A stretch of 64,000 nt of DNA from assembly GCA_019509785.1 (NCBI GenBank), contig JAEKLQ010000039.1, positions 116,189-180,188 of the forward strand. The letters run 5' to 3'. Within the stretch, counting starts at the first letter, position 1, and each line of letters opens with the position of its first letter. A program made the translations under genes and the position numbers. Source of the stretch: Fibrobacterota bacterium. Lineage in GTDB: Bacteria > Fibrobacterota > Fibrobacteria > UBA11236. A model generated the notes under the pieces. The model was not told the origin of the DNA. It saw only the letters and a list, made by a program, of their open reading frames with translations, and made no database searches. Positions 37,912 through 46,421 of this stretch are shown here, piece by piece.

Positions 37912-39837
37912 ATGCAAATCAACTTATTGGAATACTGGTGGGTCGGGCTTATCATCGTCTGCCTCGCTCTTTACAAATACATCCTGCGCTTCCTGTTCGG
38001 CATGGTCATCGTGCCCGAGGATCGCATCGGACTGGTCACCAAGAAGTTCGTCCTGTTCGGGGCCAATCGGGAACTGCCGGACGGGCGCATCATCGCCACC
38101 TTGGGCGAGGCCGGCTTCCAGGCCAAGGCTTTGGCCCCCGGGCTCTACTTCGGGAAATGGTTCTGGCAATACGACGTCACCATGGAGAAGTTCACCGTGA
38201 TCCCCGAAGGCAAGATAGGGCTGGTGATGGCCAAGGACGGCGGCCCCATCCCCACGGGCAGCATCCTGGCGCGCCGCGTGGAATGCGATAACTTCCAGGA
38301 CGCGGCCAAGTTCCTCGACGGCGGCGGCCAGCGCGGGCGGCAAGCCCAATACATGACCGCCGGCTCCTACCGCATCAACAGCATGCTCTTCACCATCTCG
38401 GTGACCGAGATGGTCCGCATCCAGGAAAGCATGGTCGGCATCGTCACCACCTTGGATGGCCTCCCCATCGAAGCCGGGCAGATCGCCGGCAAGTCCGCTA
38501 CCGGCCACAACAATTTCCAGGACTTCGATGCCTTCATCGCCAACGGGGGCAATCGCGGCCTGCAGCAGCAGGTCATCCTGGCGGGCTCGTACAACCTGAA
38601 TCCCTGGGCCGTGCAGGTGGAGGAGATCCCCATGATGGAAATCCCCATCGGCTTCGTGGGCGTGGTCATCTCCTATGTGGGCCAGGAAGGCCATGACCTC
38701 ACCGGCGCCGACTTCAAGCACGGCAACATCGTGGAGAAGGGGCAGAAGGGCGTGTGGCTCGAGCCCATGGGCCCGGGCAAATACCCCATCAACAAATACG
38801 TGATGAAGGTGGAGCAGGTGCCCACCACCAACCTCGTGCTCAACTGGGCCTCGGCCCGCAGCGAGGCGCATAACCTCGACAAGAACCTCTCCACCATCAC
38901 CGTGCGATCGAAAGACGGTTTCCCTTTCAACCTGGACGTGGCCCAGATCATCCACGTGCCCACCACGGAAGCGCCCAAGGTGATCGCCCGCTTCGGCAAC
39001 ATGGTGAACCTGGTTTCCCAGGTGCTGGAGCCGACCATCGGCAACTACTTCCGCAACTCCGCCCAGGACAGCGACGTCATCGCCTTCCTCAGCACCCGCA
39101 AAGAGCGGCAGGAATCGGCCAAGATGCACATCAAGCGCGTGCTGGACGAATACAACGTGAACGCGGTGGACACGCTCATCGGCGACATCGTGCCGCCGGA
39201 ATCCTTGATGAAGACCTTGACCGACCGCAAGATCGCCGAGGAGCAAAAGGTCACCTACGAAACCCAGAAAAAGGCGCAGGAGACGCGCCAGGGCATGGAG
39301 AAGGAGACCGCCATCGCCGATATGCAGAAGGACATCGTGAGGGCGCAGCAAAGCGTGGAAATCGCCGAGCGCACGGCCAACGCGACCGTCAAGAAGGCGG
39401 AGGGCGATGCGACGGGCGTGAAGCTGGCGGTGGGCGCCGAGGCGGAAGCCATCAAGTTGCGCGCCTTCGGCCAGGCCGAGGCCACCCTCGCCCAGGCCCG
39501 CGCCGAATCCGAGGCCACCAAGCTGAAAGCCTCCGCCTCGGCCGAGCAGACTTCCCTCACCGGTTCGGCCGAAGCCGGCAAGATCCTCGCCATCGGCAAA
39601 TCCACGGCGGAAGCCTATGAGTTGGCGGTGAAGGCCTTGGGCGGCGAGAACTTCACCCGCTACAAGATCACCGAGGAACTCTCCAAGGGCCATATCAAGC
39701 TCATTCCCGACGTCCTGATCGGAGGAGGGTCCAACGGCGGCGGGACCGCCCTCGACGGCCTCTTGGGGCTGAAGCTGATGGAGATGATGGCGCCCGGCGT
39801 AAGCGCGGGGAACGGGGAAAAGGCTTTGCGCAAATAG
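37912..39837 (+). CDS. SPFH/band 7 (flotillin-like) protein with four N-terminal beta modules
   Basis: 641 residues. One membrane segment near the N-terminus (about 10-33). Residues about 35-305 consist of four similar beta modules, each starting with an I/V-G-L/V-V strand and ending with a G-x-Y-x-x-N-type loop (about 36-96, 99-165, 174-240, 247-303). The SPFH domain follows (about 305-440: ITVRSKDGFPFNLDVAQIIHV, LEPTIGNYFRN). Next comes an Ala/Glu/Lys-rich coiled coil (about 440-575) typical of flotillins, and a Gly-rich tail. Probably scaffolds membrane microdomains. It stands alone, with no NfeD partner visible. Confidence 0.85.
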   Translation: MQINLLEYWWVGLIIVCLALYKYILRFLFGMVIVPEDRIGLVTKKFVLFGANRELPDGRIIATLGEAGFQAKALAPGLYFGKWFWQYDVTMEKFTVIPEGKIGLVMAKDGGPIPTGSILARRVECDNFQDAAKFLDGGGQRGRQAQYMTAGSYRINSMLFTISVTEMVRIQESMVGIVTTLDGLPIEAGQIAGKSATGHNNFQDFDAFIANGGNRGLQQQVILAGSYNLNPWAVQVEEIPMMEIPIGFVGVVISYVGQEGHDLTGADFKHGNIVEKGQKGVWLEPMGPGKYPINKYVMKVEQVPTTNLVLNWASARSEAHNLDKNLSTITVRSKDGFPFNLDVAQIIHVPTTEAPKVIARFGNMVNLVSQVLEPTIGNYFRNSAQDSDVIAFLSTRKERQESAKMHIKRVLDEYNVNAVDTLIGDIVPPESLMKTLTDRKIAEEQKVTYETQKKAQETRQGMEKETAIADMQKDIVRAQQSVEIAERTANATVKKAEGDATGVKLAVGAEAEAIKLRAFGQAEATLAQARAESEATKLKASASAEQTSLTGSAEAGKILAIGKSTAEAYELAVKALGGENFTRYKITEELSKGHIKLIPDVLIGGGSNGGGTALDGLLGLKLMEMMAPGVSAGNGEKALRK

Positions 39838-39905
39838 GGCCGCCCCAGGAATTTATCTTTCCGGGAATACGGGCGGAGGTCTCCGCCCGGTTTCCGGAGA
39901 CCGAA

Positions 39906-40511
39906 ATGGATCACGTCCTCAAGACCGCCCCGCATCGCCAGCCGGAATTCCCCGTCGAACCCCTCTTCCCGGAGCGGTGGTCCCCGCGGGCAATGAGCGG
40001 CGCCCACATCGAGAAGAGCGCGCTCATGACCCTCTTCGAGGCCGCTCGCTGGGCGCCTTCGTGCTTCAACGGCCAGCCCTGGCGCTTCGTCTATGCGCTG
40101 CGGAACACGCCCGCATGGCCCAAGTTCATGGAACTGCTGACCCCGAAGAATAAACTCTGGTGCGCGAACGCGGGCGCGCTCATGATCATCGCCGCGCGCC
40201 GGGACTTCGAGGCCAACGGGAAGCCCAACCCCACGTATGCCTTCGACGCCGGCGCCGCCTGGATGAGCCTGGCCTTGCAGGCTTCCTTGCTCGGGCTGAT
40301 CGCCCATGGCATGGCCGGCTTCGATCGCGGCGCCGCGGGCGCGCTCATCGGCCTGCCCGAGGGTTATGACGTGGAAGCGATGTGCGCCATCGGCCATCCC
40401 GGGCCCATAGAGAGTCTCGCCGAGGAATTGCGGGCGGGGGAGAAGCCCAACGGCCGCAAACCGGTCTCCGACTTCGCCTTCGAGGCCCGATTTCCCGACG
40501 CTCCCCGCTGA
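39906..40511 (+). CDS. nitroreductase family protein
   Basis: 201 residues. FMN-dependent nitroreductase fold: LMTLFEAARWAPSCFNGQPWRFVYA (the conserved flavin-binding R-W-x-P-S-x-x-N-x-Q-P-W motif, about 38-60), GALMIIAARR, AFDAGAAWMSLALQASLLGLIAHGMAGFD, and GLPEGYDVEAMCAIGHPG. Such enzymes reduce nitro compounds, quinones or other electrophiles with NAD(P)H. The start ATG 39906 has a GGAGACCG ribosome region. Single-gene unit after the flotillin-like gene. Confidence 0.92.
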   Translation: MDHVLKTAPHRQPEFPVEPLFPERWSPRAMSGAHIEKSALMTLFEAARWAPSCFNGQPWRFVYALRNTPAWPKFMELLTPKNKLWCANAGALMIIAARRDFEANGKPNPTYAFDAGAAWMSLALQASLLGLIAHGMAGFDRGAAGALIGLPEGYDVEAMCAIGHPGPIESLAEELRAGEKPNGRKPVSDFAFEARFPDAPR

Positions 40512-40535
40512 TTCGCGGCCCGTCCGAAAAAAAAG

Positions 40536-40684
40536 TTTTCCACATCCCCCGATACAGATTCCGCCTCTCGCGCGTCCACTATCCACAGGACTACGGTCAA
40601 GAAATCGTCTATTCATTCAAAAATAGGCGGGATGATCGTCCTTTATTCACAGTGGAAAACGAGTTTTCAATAGCCTGTTGATAA
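40536..40684. other. AT-rich intergenic region with a cluster of DnaA-box-like 9-mers
   Basis: The 235-base gap (40512-40746) is AT-rich for this genome. It has two perfect matches to TTWTNCACA: 40536-40544 (TTTTCCACA) and 40643-40651 (TTATTCACA). One-mismatch matches: 40579-40587 (CTATCCACA), 40651-40659 on the minus strand (TTTTCCACT) and 40676-40684 on the minus strand (TTATCAACA). No origin-associated genes (dnaA, dnaN, gidA, parAB) are in the window, so a chromosome origin is doubtful; a DnaA-binding regulatory or titration site is possible. Confidence 0.35.
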
Positions 40685-40746
40685 GCGTGAATTTGCAGAA
40701 TTGGCAAGACTGGGCGCTTTTCTTCTGGTGATCCCGAAGGCGGGGA

Positions 40747-42303
40747 ATGGTAAGATTCCGGATAAATAACCCCATGGAAGACGTTCTTTTCAATCGCCAG
40801 CCCCAACGAAATCGGCCGGCCTCCCCAGCCGAGTCCGTTTCCTGGACAGGTCGCGCCGCGGCCGACGCGGACGCGCAGCCAAAGGCGTCTCTTCCCTATC
40901 CATTATCCGCCTTGTTCGCGCTGATCGAGACGCGTCGGGATTTCCCCAGCGCTTGCCAGGACTTGGCCGCTTTCCTGAAAGGCCTCCCCGACCGCTACAC
41001 CGCCGAGAACCTGTTGCTCGCCGTCGTCGAGGCGCGCTTTCCGCGCGTGTGGATGGAGCGGTTTTTGTTCACCCTGCTGGCCCTGCCCTCTTCCGAAGGG
41101 CAAGCCGCCGGGCATACCCTCCAGTTCCGCACCTTGAAGCGGTTGTTGATGCGCGTAGAACGCCGCGCGCCCCTCAGCGTCGGCGAATCGACCCTGGCCC
41201 GCGAACTCATTTCCGCCCTGGCCCTCTCGCGCTTCCTCGATTTCGAACCGTTCTGCCGTACCGCCGCCGCTACCTTCCAGGCCTTGCGGGCCGGGAAGCT
41301 CGCCGTCTCCGGGGATCTCGGGCTGCTCATCTACCTCATCCGCAGCGAACACTCGGCCTTGGGCGAGCGCAAGCGCTGGCTCGAAGAAGGGCTCCCCTCG
41401 GGCGAACCCGCGGCCGTCGCGCGCCTGTCCCCGCATCTCGACCTCCTGGAAGAGCACATGTCGGAAGCGCAAGGGCTGGCGCAGCGCCTGGGCACCTTCG
41501 GCGGGGTGCAAGAGCATTCCATGGGCTTGGAAGAAGCCATGGGCCCTTTCCGATTCGCGCGCTTCCTGGAGGGCTTACGATCCCCCGGCTTGTCCGGGCT
41601 CAAGGAAGTCCTGGAATCGCAACGCGCCAAGCGCGTCCCCACGCGGGATCTGATCGCGCTGACCTCGCTCTGCCGCTGGATCGCCGAGGCGCAGGGAACC
41701 TCGTCGGGTCCGGTGGAATGGGTCCGCATGGCCTTGGCCGCTTATGATCATGGGCAGTTCCGCATCGATGCCCGGGGCGGGCTTCCCGCCGTGGAGGCGC
41801 TCCTGCGCGAGGCCAAGGTGGGGCGCGACGGCGACGTGGTGATCGGCGACTTCGGCGAATACCATTTCTCGTCCTGGGCCTCCCGCGACGGCTTGACGCG
41901 GCCCTATCGCAGTTCCAATCCCGATCGGCTTACTCCGGACCTGGGCCGGTTGGTTCTCGCCAATATCCATCGCGAAGCCGTGGTCCTCAAAATGCTGGAT
42001 CAGCCGGCCGTCCGGGAAACCGAAGGCTTGGTCGCCGCCATAGTGGAGGGCAGCCGCTCGGCGGTGGTGCACGCCAAGATCGCCTCCCGCCCGGAGCTGC
42101 ATGCCGGGCCCGCCTGCGCCCGGGTCCCGACGGCCTTGCTGAAAAGCCCCGTGTCCATCCCCGCCACCCTGGCGCTCCCGCTCATCCATCCCGCCCTCGT
42201 CCCCTTCCAGGAGATGAAGGCCCTCTACCGCAATCGCGCGGAGCTGCGTCCCGACGTAGCCGAAGGCCTGCGCGCCTTCCTCAAGCAAGCCTACGCCTTG
42301 TAA
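40747..42303 (+). CDS. protein of unknown function
   Basis: 518 residues, no signal peptide or membrane segment, predominantly helical and rich in Leu/Ala/Arg. No family recognised. Blocks include RFLFTLLALPSSEG, HLDLLEEHMSEAQGLAQRLG, a beta-containing middle VGRDGDVVIGDFGEYHFSSW, and a Pro-containing C-terminus SIPATLALPLIHPALVPFQEM. ATG 40747 has GAAGG at a good distance; ATG 40774 is an alternative. It is followed 59 bases later by the transposase-like gene and then a small gene 5 bases after that, all on the plus strand. It may be the main gene of a three-gene unit. Confidence 0.65.
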   Translation: MVRFRINNPMEDVLFNRQPQRNRPASPAESVSWTGRAAADADAQPKASLPYPLSALFALIETRRDFPSACQDLAAFLKGLPDRYTAENLLLAVVEARFPRVWMERFLFTLLALPSSEGQAAGHTLQFRTLKRLLMRVERRAPLSVGESTLARELISALALSRFLDFEPFCRTAAATFQALRAGKLAVSGDLGLLIYLIRSEHSALGERKRWLEEGLPSGEPAAVARLSPHLDLLEEHMSEAQGLAQRLGTFGGVQEHSMGLEEAMGPFRFARFLEGLRSPGLSGLKEVLESQRAKRVPTRDLIALTSLCRWIAEAQGTSSGPVEWVRMALAAYDHGQFRIDARGGLPAVEALLREAKVGRDGDVVIGDFGEYHFSSWASRDGLTRPYRSSNPDRLTPDLGRLVLANIHREAVVLKMLDQPAVRETEGLVAAIVEGSRSAVVHAKIASRPELHAGPACARVPTALLKSPVSIPATLALPLIHPALVPFQEMKALYRNRAELRPDVAEGLRAFLKQAYAL

Positions 42304-42362
42304 CCGGATTTGTGCTATTTTGTGATGGGCATTACTTACGTCGCGGCCTCGGCGGGAGAAGC

Positions 42363-42875
42363 ATGGACATCGATCATCCGCCCCAACCCAAGGGTAAACG
42401 GGCCGGACTGGAGTCCGGCGGGGCGGCGCTGCGCGATGCGTTCTGGGTTTCCCTCTCCGCCCGTGAGGATGCGGAGCCTTTCGGCGTGAGCCGGGGCGGC
42501 GAAACCGTTCTCAACGCCCGCGGCAAGGCCTTGGCGGCCGCCTGGCGCGAACTCGGCGAATTGCGCGAAGGCGTCGAGCCGGACGCGGTCCAGATCGGGC
42601 CGAACGGCCTGGAAGGCATCCTGCTGCTCCCCGGCAAAAGTACGGGAACCACGGCATTGGGCGCCATCCTGCGCCTCTTCAAGGTGATTTCATCGTTGCG
42701 GCTGGCGCACCTGGGCAAGACCGCCCGCCTGCGTAACGCAGCGGTTACGGGGGACAAGTCGACCACCAAGGCGCCCCCGCCGTTATGGAAACGAGGCTAC
42801 GCGGAAAAGGCCCTGGCTGACGCGGCCGCGCTGGCCAAGGCGCGCAAGGCCATCAAAGGAAAGCAGGCAAGGTAA
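42363..42875 (+). CDS. REP-associated transposase (Y1/HUH)-like protein with lost catalytic histidines
   Basis: 170 residues. The order of blocks follows REP-associated tyrosine transposases: FWVSLSARE for the first strand (usually YFVTICTxx), PFGVSRGGETVLNARGKALAAAW (usually LFGEI..GEMVLNEYGKIVEEEW), EPDAVQIGPNGLEGILLLP (usually DEFVVMPNHxHGIIII), ALGAILRLFKVIS (usually xLGxIVxxFKSxVT) and PLWKRGYAEKAL (usually VWQRNYYEHII). The HUH motif at residues 81-85 reads NGLEG, so both metal-binding histidines are gone; Tyr146 remains where the nucleophile region lies. The C-terminus is basic. It is probably a domesticated nucleic-acid-binding derivative rather than an active transposase. Family call is by eye and needs a profile search. 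Confidence 0.6.
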   Translation: MDIDHPPQPKGKRAGLESGGAALRDAFWVSLSAREDAEPFGVSRGGETVLNARGKALAAAWRELGELREGVEPDAVQIGPNGLEGILLLPGKSTGTTALGAILRLFKVISSLRLAHLGKTARLRNAAVTGDKSTTKAPPPLWKRGYAEKALADAAALAKARKAIKGKQAR

Positions 42876-42880
42876 CCGGA

Positions 42881-43303
42881 ATGGGACGTATCACCCTCAC
42901 GCTAGTCTCCCAGGACAAGGATCAGTGCTATCTCCAGGCCCTGGCCAAGAGCCCGTCCTATTCCGCCGTAACCAGTTTTTCCTGCACGGCCAAGGCCCTA
43001 GTGGAATTCGGCAAGGCCATCAAAGGTTTCCCCCGTTCCGCCGGCGAGACCGAGGAGTATTCCCTGGGCGCCGGCATGGGCCGGGCCGAATTCACCTTCG
43101 TCACCGTGGTCACCACCGGCTTATGCGAGTTGTGGGTGCGCATCAAGGGGCTGCAAGGCGAAGGTGGCCAAGTGGCGGAAGCCTATTTCCCCATCGACTA
43201 CTTGGAGCCGGCGGCCATCGAGGCTTTTTCCCGCGATCTGATCAAGCTGGGGACCGGGCACGCCAAGGCGGCGGAGCTGAAGAACCAGTTCGAAAAGGTC
43301 TGA
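42881..43303 (+). CDS. small protein of unknown function
   Basis: 140 residues, starting 5 bases after the transposase-like gene, so co-translated with it. Mixed alpha/beta: an N-terminal RITLTLVSQD strand, LVEFGKAIKGFP helix, FTFVTVVTTGLCELWVRIKG strands and a C-terminal helix IEAFSRDLIKLG. The pattern vaguely resembles small immunity-type proteins of the WapI kind, but without a diagnostic motif; I do not assign it. No signal peptide. Confidence 0.6.
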   Translation: MGRITLTLVSQDKDQCYLQALAKSPSYSAVTSFSCTAKALVEFGKAIKGFPRSAGETEEYSLGAGMGRAEFTFVTVVTTGLCELWVRIKGLQGEGGQVAEAYFPIDYLEPAAIEAFSRDLIKLGTGHAKAAELKNQFEKV

Positions 43304-43314
43304 GACAGAAGAAG

Positions 43315-43390
43315 AGGGTGAAGGGTAAAGGGTAAAGGGTCGTAGGATTGGTTTTTAACCCTGTACCCTGTACCCTTTACCCTTTCCTCT
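43315..43390. terminator. telomere-like G-rich inverted repeat between convergent genes
   Basis: The left arm (43316-43339) has four GGG runs with 4-base spacers (GTGAA-like, then TAAA twice). The right arm (43359-43382) has four CCC runs with 4-base spacers. The arms pair with few mismatches around a loop of about 18 bases, giving a long hairpin, and each G-rich strand on its own fits a four-run G-quadruplex pattern. Placement between the ends of the small plus-strand gene and nuoN (-) suggests bidirectional transcription termination; a mobile REP-like origin is possible. Confidence 0.6.
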
Positions 43391-43413
43391 AAGGACCCAC
43401 CCGGATCCTTCTA

Positions 43414-44844
43414 TCACATCCCCGGCAAGCGCAGGAACATCCCCAACGACAGGATGACGACCACGCTCAGGGTCAGCACGAACACGGCAGGCCAGCGCGC
43501 GCCGCCGCCCTTGCGGTCCATCGATTCCAGGCTCGGCGGCTGCAGCCACATCGCGCGGATGATCTGGAAGTAGAAGTAGAACGAGACCAGGCCGGCGGCG
43601 ACCGAGAGGTAGACCACGGTCAAGGTCCAAGGCGGGAGATAGGCGTTGGGCTTAAGGGCTTCCAGCACCACGCCGAACTTGGCGGCGAAGCCGGCGGTGA
43701 GCGGGATCCCCGCATATGAGAACAGGATCAGAGTCATCGCCAATGCGACCCAACGCTGGGTGCGGCCCAGGCCGGCCACGTCCGATAGCTCATCCACGTC
43801 GGCCTTGCGGGTGCCCATCGCCATGAACGCGGCCCAAGAGCCCAGGGTCATGATGCCGTAACTGGCCAGATAGAAGACCACCACCGGAACCGAATTCACC
43901 AGGATCCCGAGCAGAATGAACCCGGCGTTGACGACGGCCGAATAGGCCACCAGCCGCTTCAGATTGGTCTGCACGATAGCTTGCAGGTTCCCCATCACCG
44001 CCGAGCAAGCCGCCCCCGCCAACAACACCGGTTTCCAGACGTCGGAGAGGGGCTCGAAGGCTCCCCACAACAGCATTCCCAGCATGCCGAACACGGCCAC
44101 CTTCACCGGCGAGGAGATGAGGGCCAAGGACGCCAGATTGGTGCCTTGGTAGACATCGGGGAGCCAGGAGTGCAGCGGCGCGACCGCCACCTTGAAAAGG
44201 ACTCCTCCGAGCATGAAGCCCAGCCCGACCTTGGCCAACATGAGATCGCCGTTGGCGCCCGCTTCCACCGCCCGCGCCAAGTGGTCGCGGATGGCGGTCA
44301 GGTGGATTTCTCCGGTGGCGCCGTATACGAAGGAAAGCCCCAAGAGGAACAGCACGCTGGAGAACGCTCCCAGCAGCAGGTACTTCATCCCCGCCTCGTT
44401 GGAGCGGGGATCCTTATGGCTGAAGCCGGCGAGCACGTAGGAAGGGATGGAGACGAGTTCGTAGGCGATGAAGAGGGTGGCGAGATCGCCGGCGAAGCAG
44501 AGATTGACCATGCCCAGCGCCAACGCCAGCACGACCAGGCGCCAATCCACGCCGTGGATATGCACCTTCTCCAGGTAATCTTCCGAAAGGATGAGCGCGG
44601 CGGCCGTAAGGCCCAGGCAAAGGTAGGCCAGCGCCTTGCCCACCCCGGTCACCCGGATGGCGCCTCCGAAGTATTGCGCTCCCTCGGGCAGGAATTTCCA
44701 GATCGCGATGGTGGCCGAGCAAAGGGCCAGGATGGCTATGACGTTGGAAATGCTCTCGCGGCCCGTGGGGCGCAACGAAGCCACGGCCAACAAGAATACG
44801 AACCCGAGGATCAGGGGCGCTTGCGAGAGGAGGTAAGGATTCAT
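43414..44844 (-). CDS. nuoN: NADH-quinone oxidoreductase subunit N
   Basis: 476 residues, about 14 membrane segments. Antiporter-like subunit of the complex I membrane arm, contributing to proton translocation. Blocks: ALILSEDYLEKVH, AYELVSIPSYVLAGF (conserved Glu of TM5), FKVAVAPLHSWLPDVYQGTN (conserved Lys of TM7 and the HxWxPD motif) and LKRLVAYSAVVNAGFILLG. Last gene of the J-K-L-M-N block; ATG 44844 overlaps the nuoM stop as ATGA. A G-rich hairpin lies just downstream. Confidence 0.95.
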   Translation of the reverse strand: MNPYLLSQAPLILGFVFLLAVASLRPTGRESISNVIAILALCSATIAIWKFLPEGAQYFGGAIRVTGVGKALAYLCLGLTAAALILSEDYLEKVHIHGVDWRLVVLALALGMVNLCFAGDLATLFIAYELVSIPSYVLAGFSHKDPRSNEAGMKYLLLGAFSSVLFLLGLSFVYGATGEIHLTAIRDHLARAVEAGANGDLMLAKVGLGFMLGGVLFKVAVAPLHSWLPDVYQGTNLASLALISSPVKVAVFGMLGMLLWGAFEPLSDVWKPVLLAGAACSAVMGNLQAIVQTNLKRLVAYSAVVNAGFILLGILVNSVPVVVFYLASYGIMTLGSWAAFMAMGTRKADVDELSDVAGLGRTQRWVALAMTLILFSYAGIPLTAGFAAKFGVVLEALKPNAYLPPWTLTVVYLSVAAGLVSFYFYFQIIRAMWLQPPSLESMDRKGGGARWPAVFVLTLSVVVILSLGMFLRLPGM

Positions 44845-46421
44845 GGGAGGAAGGCCATGCCGTGTCCGGCGGTGTTGAGGAGGGTGCTTTCCACCGGATG
44901 GAGGAACATCATGGGGTACAAGCCGAGAACCACCCACAGGGCGATCAGCGCCAGGGCCAAACCCGTATCGCCTATGGAGAAGTCGGGAGCCTGGGTGAAT
45001 CCCGCCGCTTCAGGGCCTTTGCGGCGACCGAGGAAAACCATATGGAAGCCGCGCACCAGCGCCGCCGCGCCGATGAGGGCGCCGATGGAGGCCACCAAGG
45101 TGAGCCAGGGCGAAGCCGTAAAGGCGGAGAACAGCACCAGGATTTCGCCGGCGAAATTGCTCATGCCCGGCAGGCTGCAGGAAGCGAAGATGGCGGTGAG
45201 CAGCACGGCCGCCAGCCGGCGCTGGCCCGCGCGCAGGCCTCCGGTGGCCGAAAGCAACGGGCTCTCGCCGCCGATGGCGATGCGGGCGTCGAAAGCGAAC
45301 AGCGCGGTCATGATCAGGCCATGGTTGAAGACTTGGAAGATGGCGGCGGTAAGGCCGGTGGAGAAGGTATCGCCGGCCGCGGTGAACACGCCCAGGGCCA
45401 ACAGGCTCAAATGCGAAAGCGAGGAGTAGACCAGGATGTCGATCAGGCGTTCTTGCGCCAGGCAGAGCAGCGCGCCGTAGACGGCGCCCAAGACGCACAG
45501 GAGCTGGAACTGCGGCGCGTAGCGCAAGCATTCCTCGGGAAAGCCCTGGGCCAGGATGAGGATGATGCCGTAGGCGCCCATCTTGGACATGACTCCGGAG
45601 AGCAGGGCCCGGCAGGCGGGGGCGGAAACGTTGTAGGTATCGCGCAGCCAGCCGTGGAAGCCGAATAACGGAAGTTTCACGGCGAAGCCGAGCAGGAATC
45701 CTGCGAAGATCCAATTGCGTTGCCCCGGGTCCAGGGCCGAGGCCGCGGACAAGATTCCGTTGACGCCGGGATCCTTACCGGCAGCGGCGCATAGGGCGAT
45801 GATGGACACCAGCATGGGCAGCGATCCCACCAGGGTGAAGAGGAAAAAGCGGACGAGGGCGGAATAGACCGAACCCGAATGGATGTTGGCGCGGCCATGC
45901 AGGCCGATCCAGAAGTAGGCGCCCAGCAAGGCGGTTTCCCAGAACAGGTAAAACAAAACCAGGCTGTCGGATAGGAACACGCCGGCCAGGCTCAGGATCA
46001 GCAGGTTGGCGGAAACGTAATAGGAGGGCCCGTAGCGGCCGTCCTTGTCGCGCAGCCAGGTGAAGATGAGCGGCAGGCACAGTCCCAAGAGCAGCAGGAA
46101 CGGGGCATTGCGGGCATCGAGGTATAAAGCGGGTTCGACCATCAGGTCGGAGCGGCCCAAAGGCACCGCCCTGCCCACGATGCGGAAGCCGGCCGGCGCC
46201 AGCATGGCCAGGACCGAGATCATGGACAGGAAGGCGCCGTACGCCCATTGGAAGATAAGCGCGGCGCGGGCCTGCGCGCGGTTGCGATCCGCGATGTCAC
46301 CACCTTGACGGCCATCGCGGTTGCCGGGACGACCCTCGCGGGAAGGCGCGGCGCCGTGCAGGACCATGGCGGCGAAGGGAAGCAGGATCGCGAAGGGCAG
46401 GCATACGGCGACGGAATGCAT
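44841..46421 (-). CDS. nuoM: NADH-quinone oxidoreductase subunit M
   Basis: 526 residues, about 14 membrane segments. Second antiporter-like subunit. The conserved TM5 Glu is in LFYLFWETALLGAYFWIG and the TM7 Lys in FAVKLPLFGFHGWLRD; the usual HTWLPDAH motif is changed to HGWLRDTY, a modest divergence. Other blocks: LSGVMSKMGAYGIILI and LIDILVYSSLSHLSLLALG. The start ATG 46421 shares its first base with the nuoL stop (TGATG); in-frame codons extending to 46751 lie inside nuoL and are rejected. Confidence 0.93.
   Translation of the reverse strand: MHSVAVCLPFAILLPFAAMVLHGAAPSREGRPGNRDGRQGGDIADRNRAQARAALIFQWAYGAFLSMISVLAMLAPAGFRIVGRAVPLGRSDLMVEPALYLDARNAPFLLLLGLCLPLIFTWLRDKDGRYGPSYYVSANLLILSLAGVFLSDSLVLFYLFWETALLGAYFWIGLHGRANIHSGSVYSALVRFFLFTLVGSLPMLVSIIALCAAAGKDPGVNGILSAASALDPGQRNWIFAGFLLGFAVKLPLFGFHGWLRDTYNVSAPACRALLSGVMSKMGAYGIILILAQGFPEECLRYAPQFQLLCVLGAVYGALLCLAQERLIDILVYSSLSHLSLLALGVFTAAGDTFSTGLTAAIFQVFNHGLIMTALFAFDARIAIGGESPLLSATGGLRAGQRRLAAVLLTAIFASCSLPGMSNFAGEILVLFSAFTASPWLTLVASIGALIGAAALVRGFHMVFLGRRKGPEAAGFTQAPDFSIGDTGLALALIALWVVLGLYPMMFLHPVESTLLNTAGHGMAFLP

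Noticed and set aside
37924..39693. A 589-codon open frame antisense to the SPFH gene, and similar long antisense frames at 9430-11127, 7617-8927 and 47039-48394
   Set aside because: All mirror real genes in a GC-rich genome with strong third-position bias; their composition (Gly/His/Arg/Leu-rich, no recognisable motif) is typical of shadow frames.
40512..40746. Chromosomal replication origin
   Set aside because: DnaA-like boxes are present, but no dnaA, dnaN, gidA or par genes lie nearby; kept only as a weak regulatory candidate.
42881..43303. WapI-type immunity protein
   Set aside because: Only a vague alpha/beta pattern similarity; no diagnostic motif and no toxin gene nearby.
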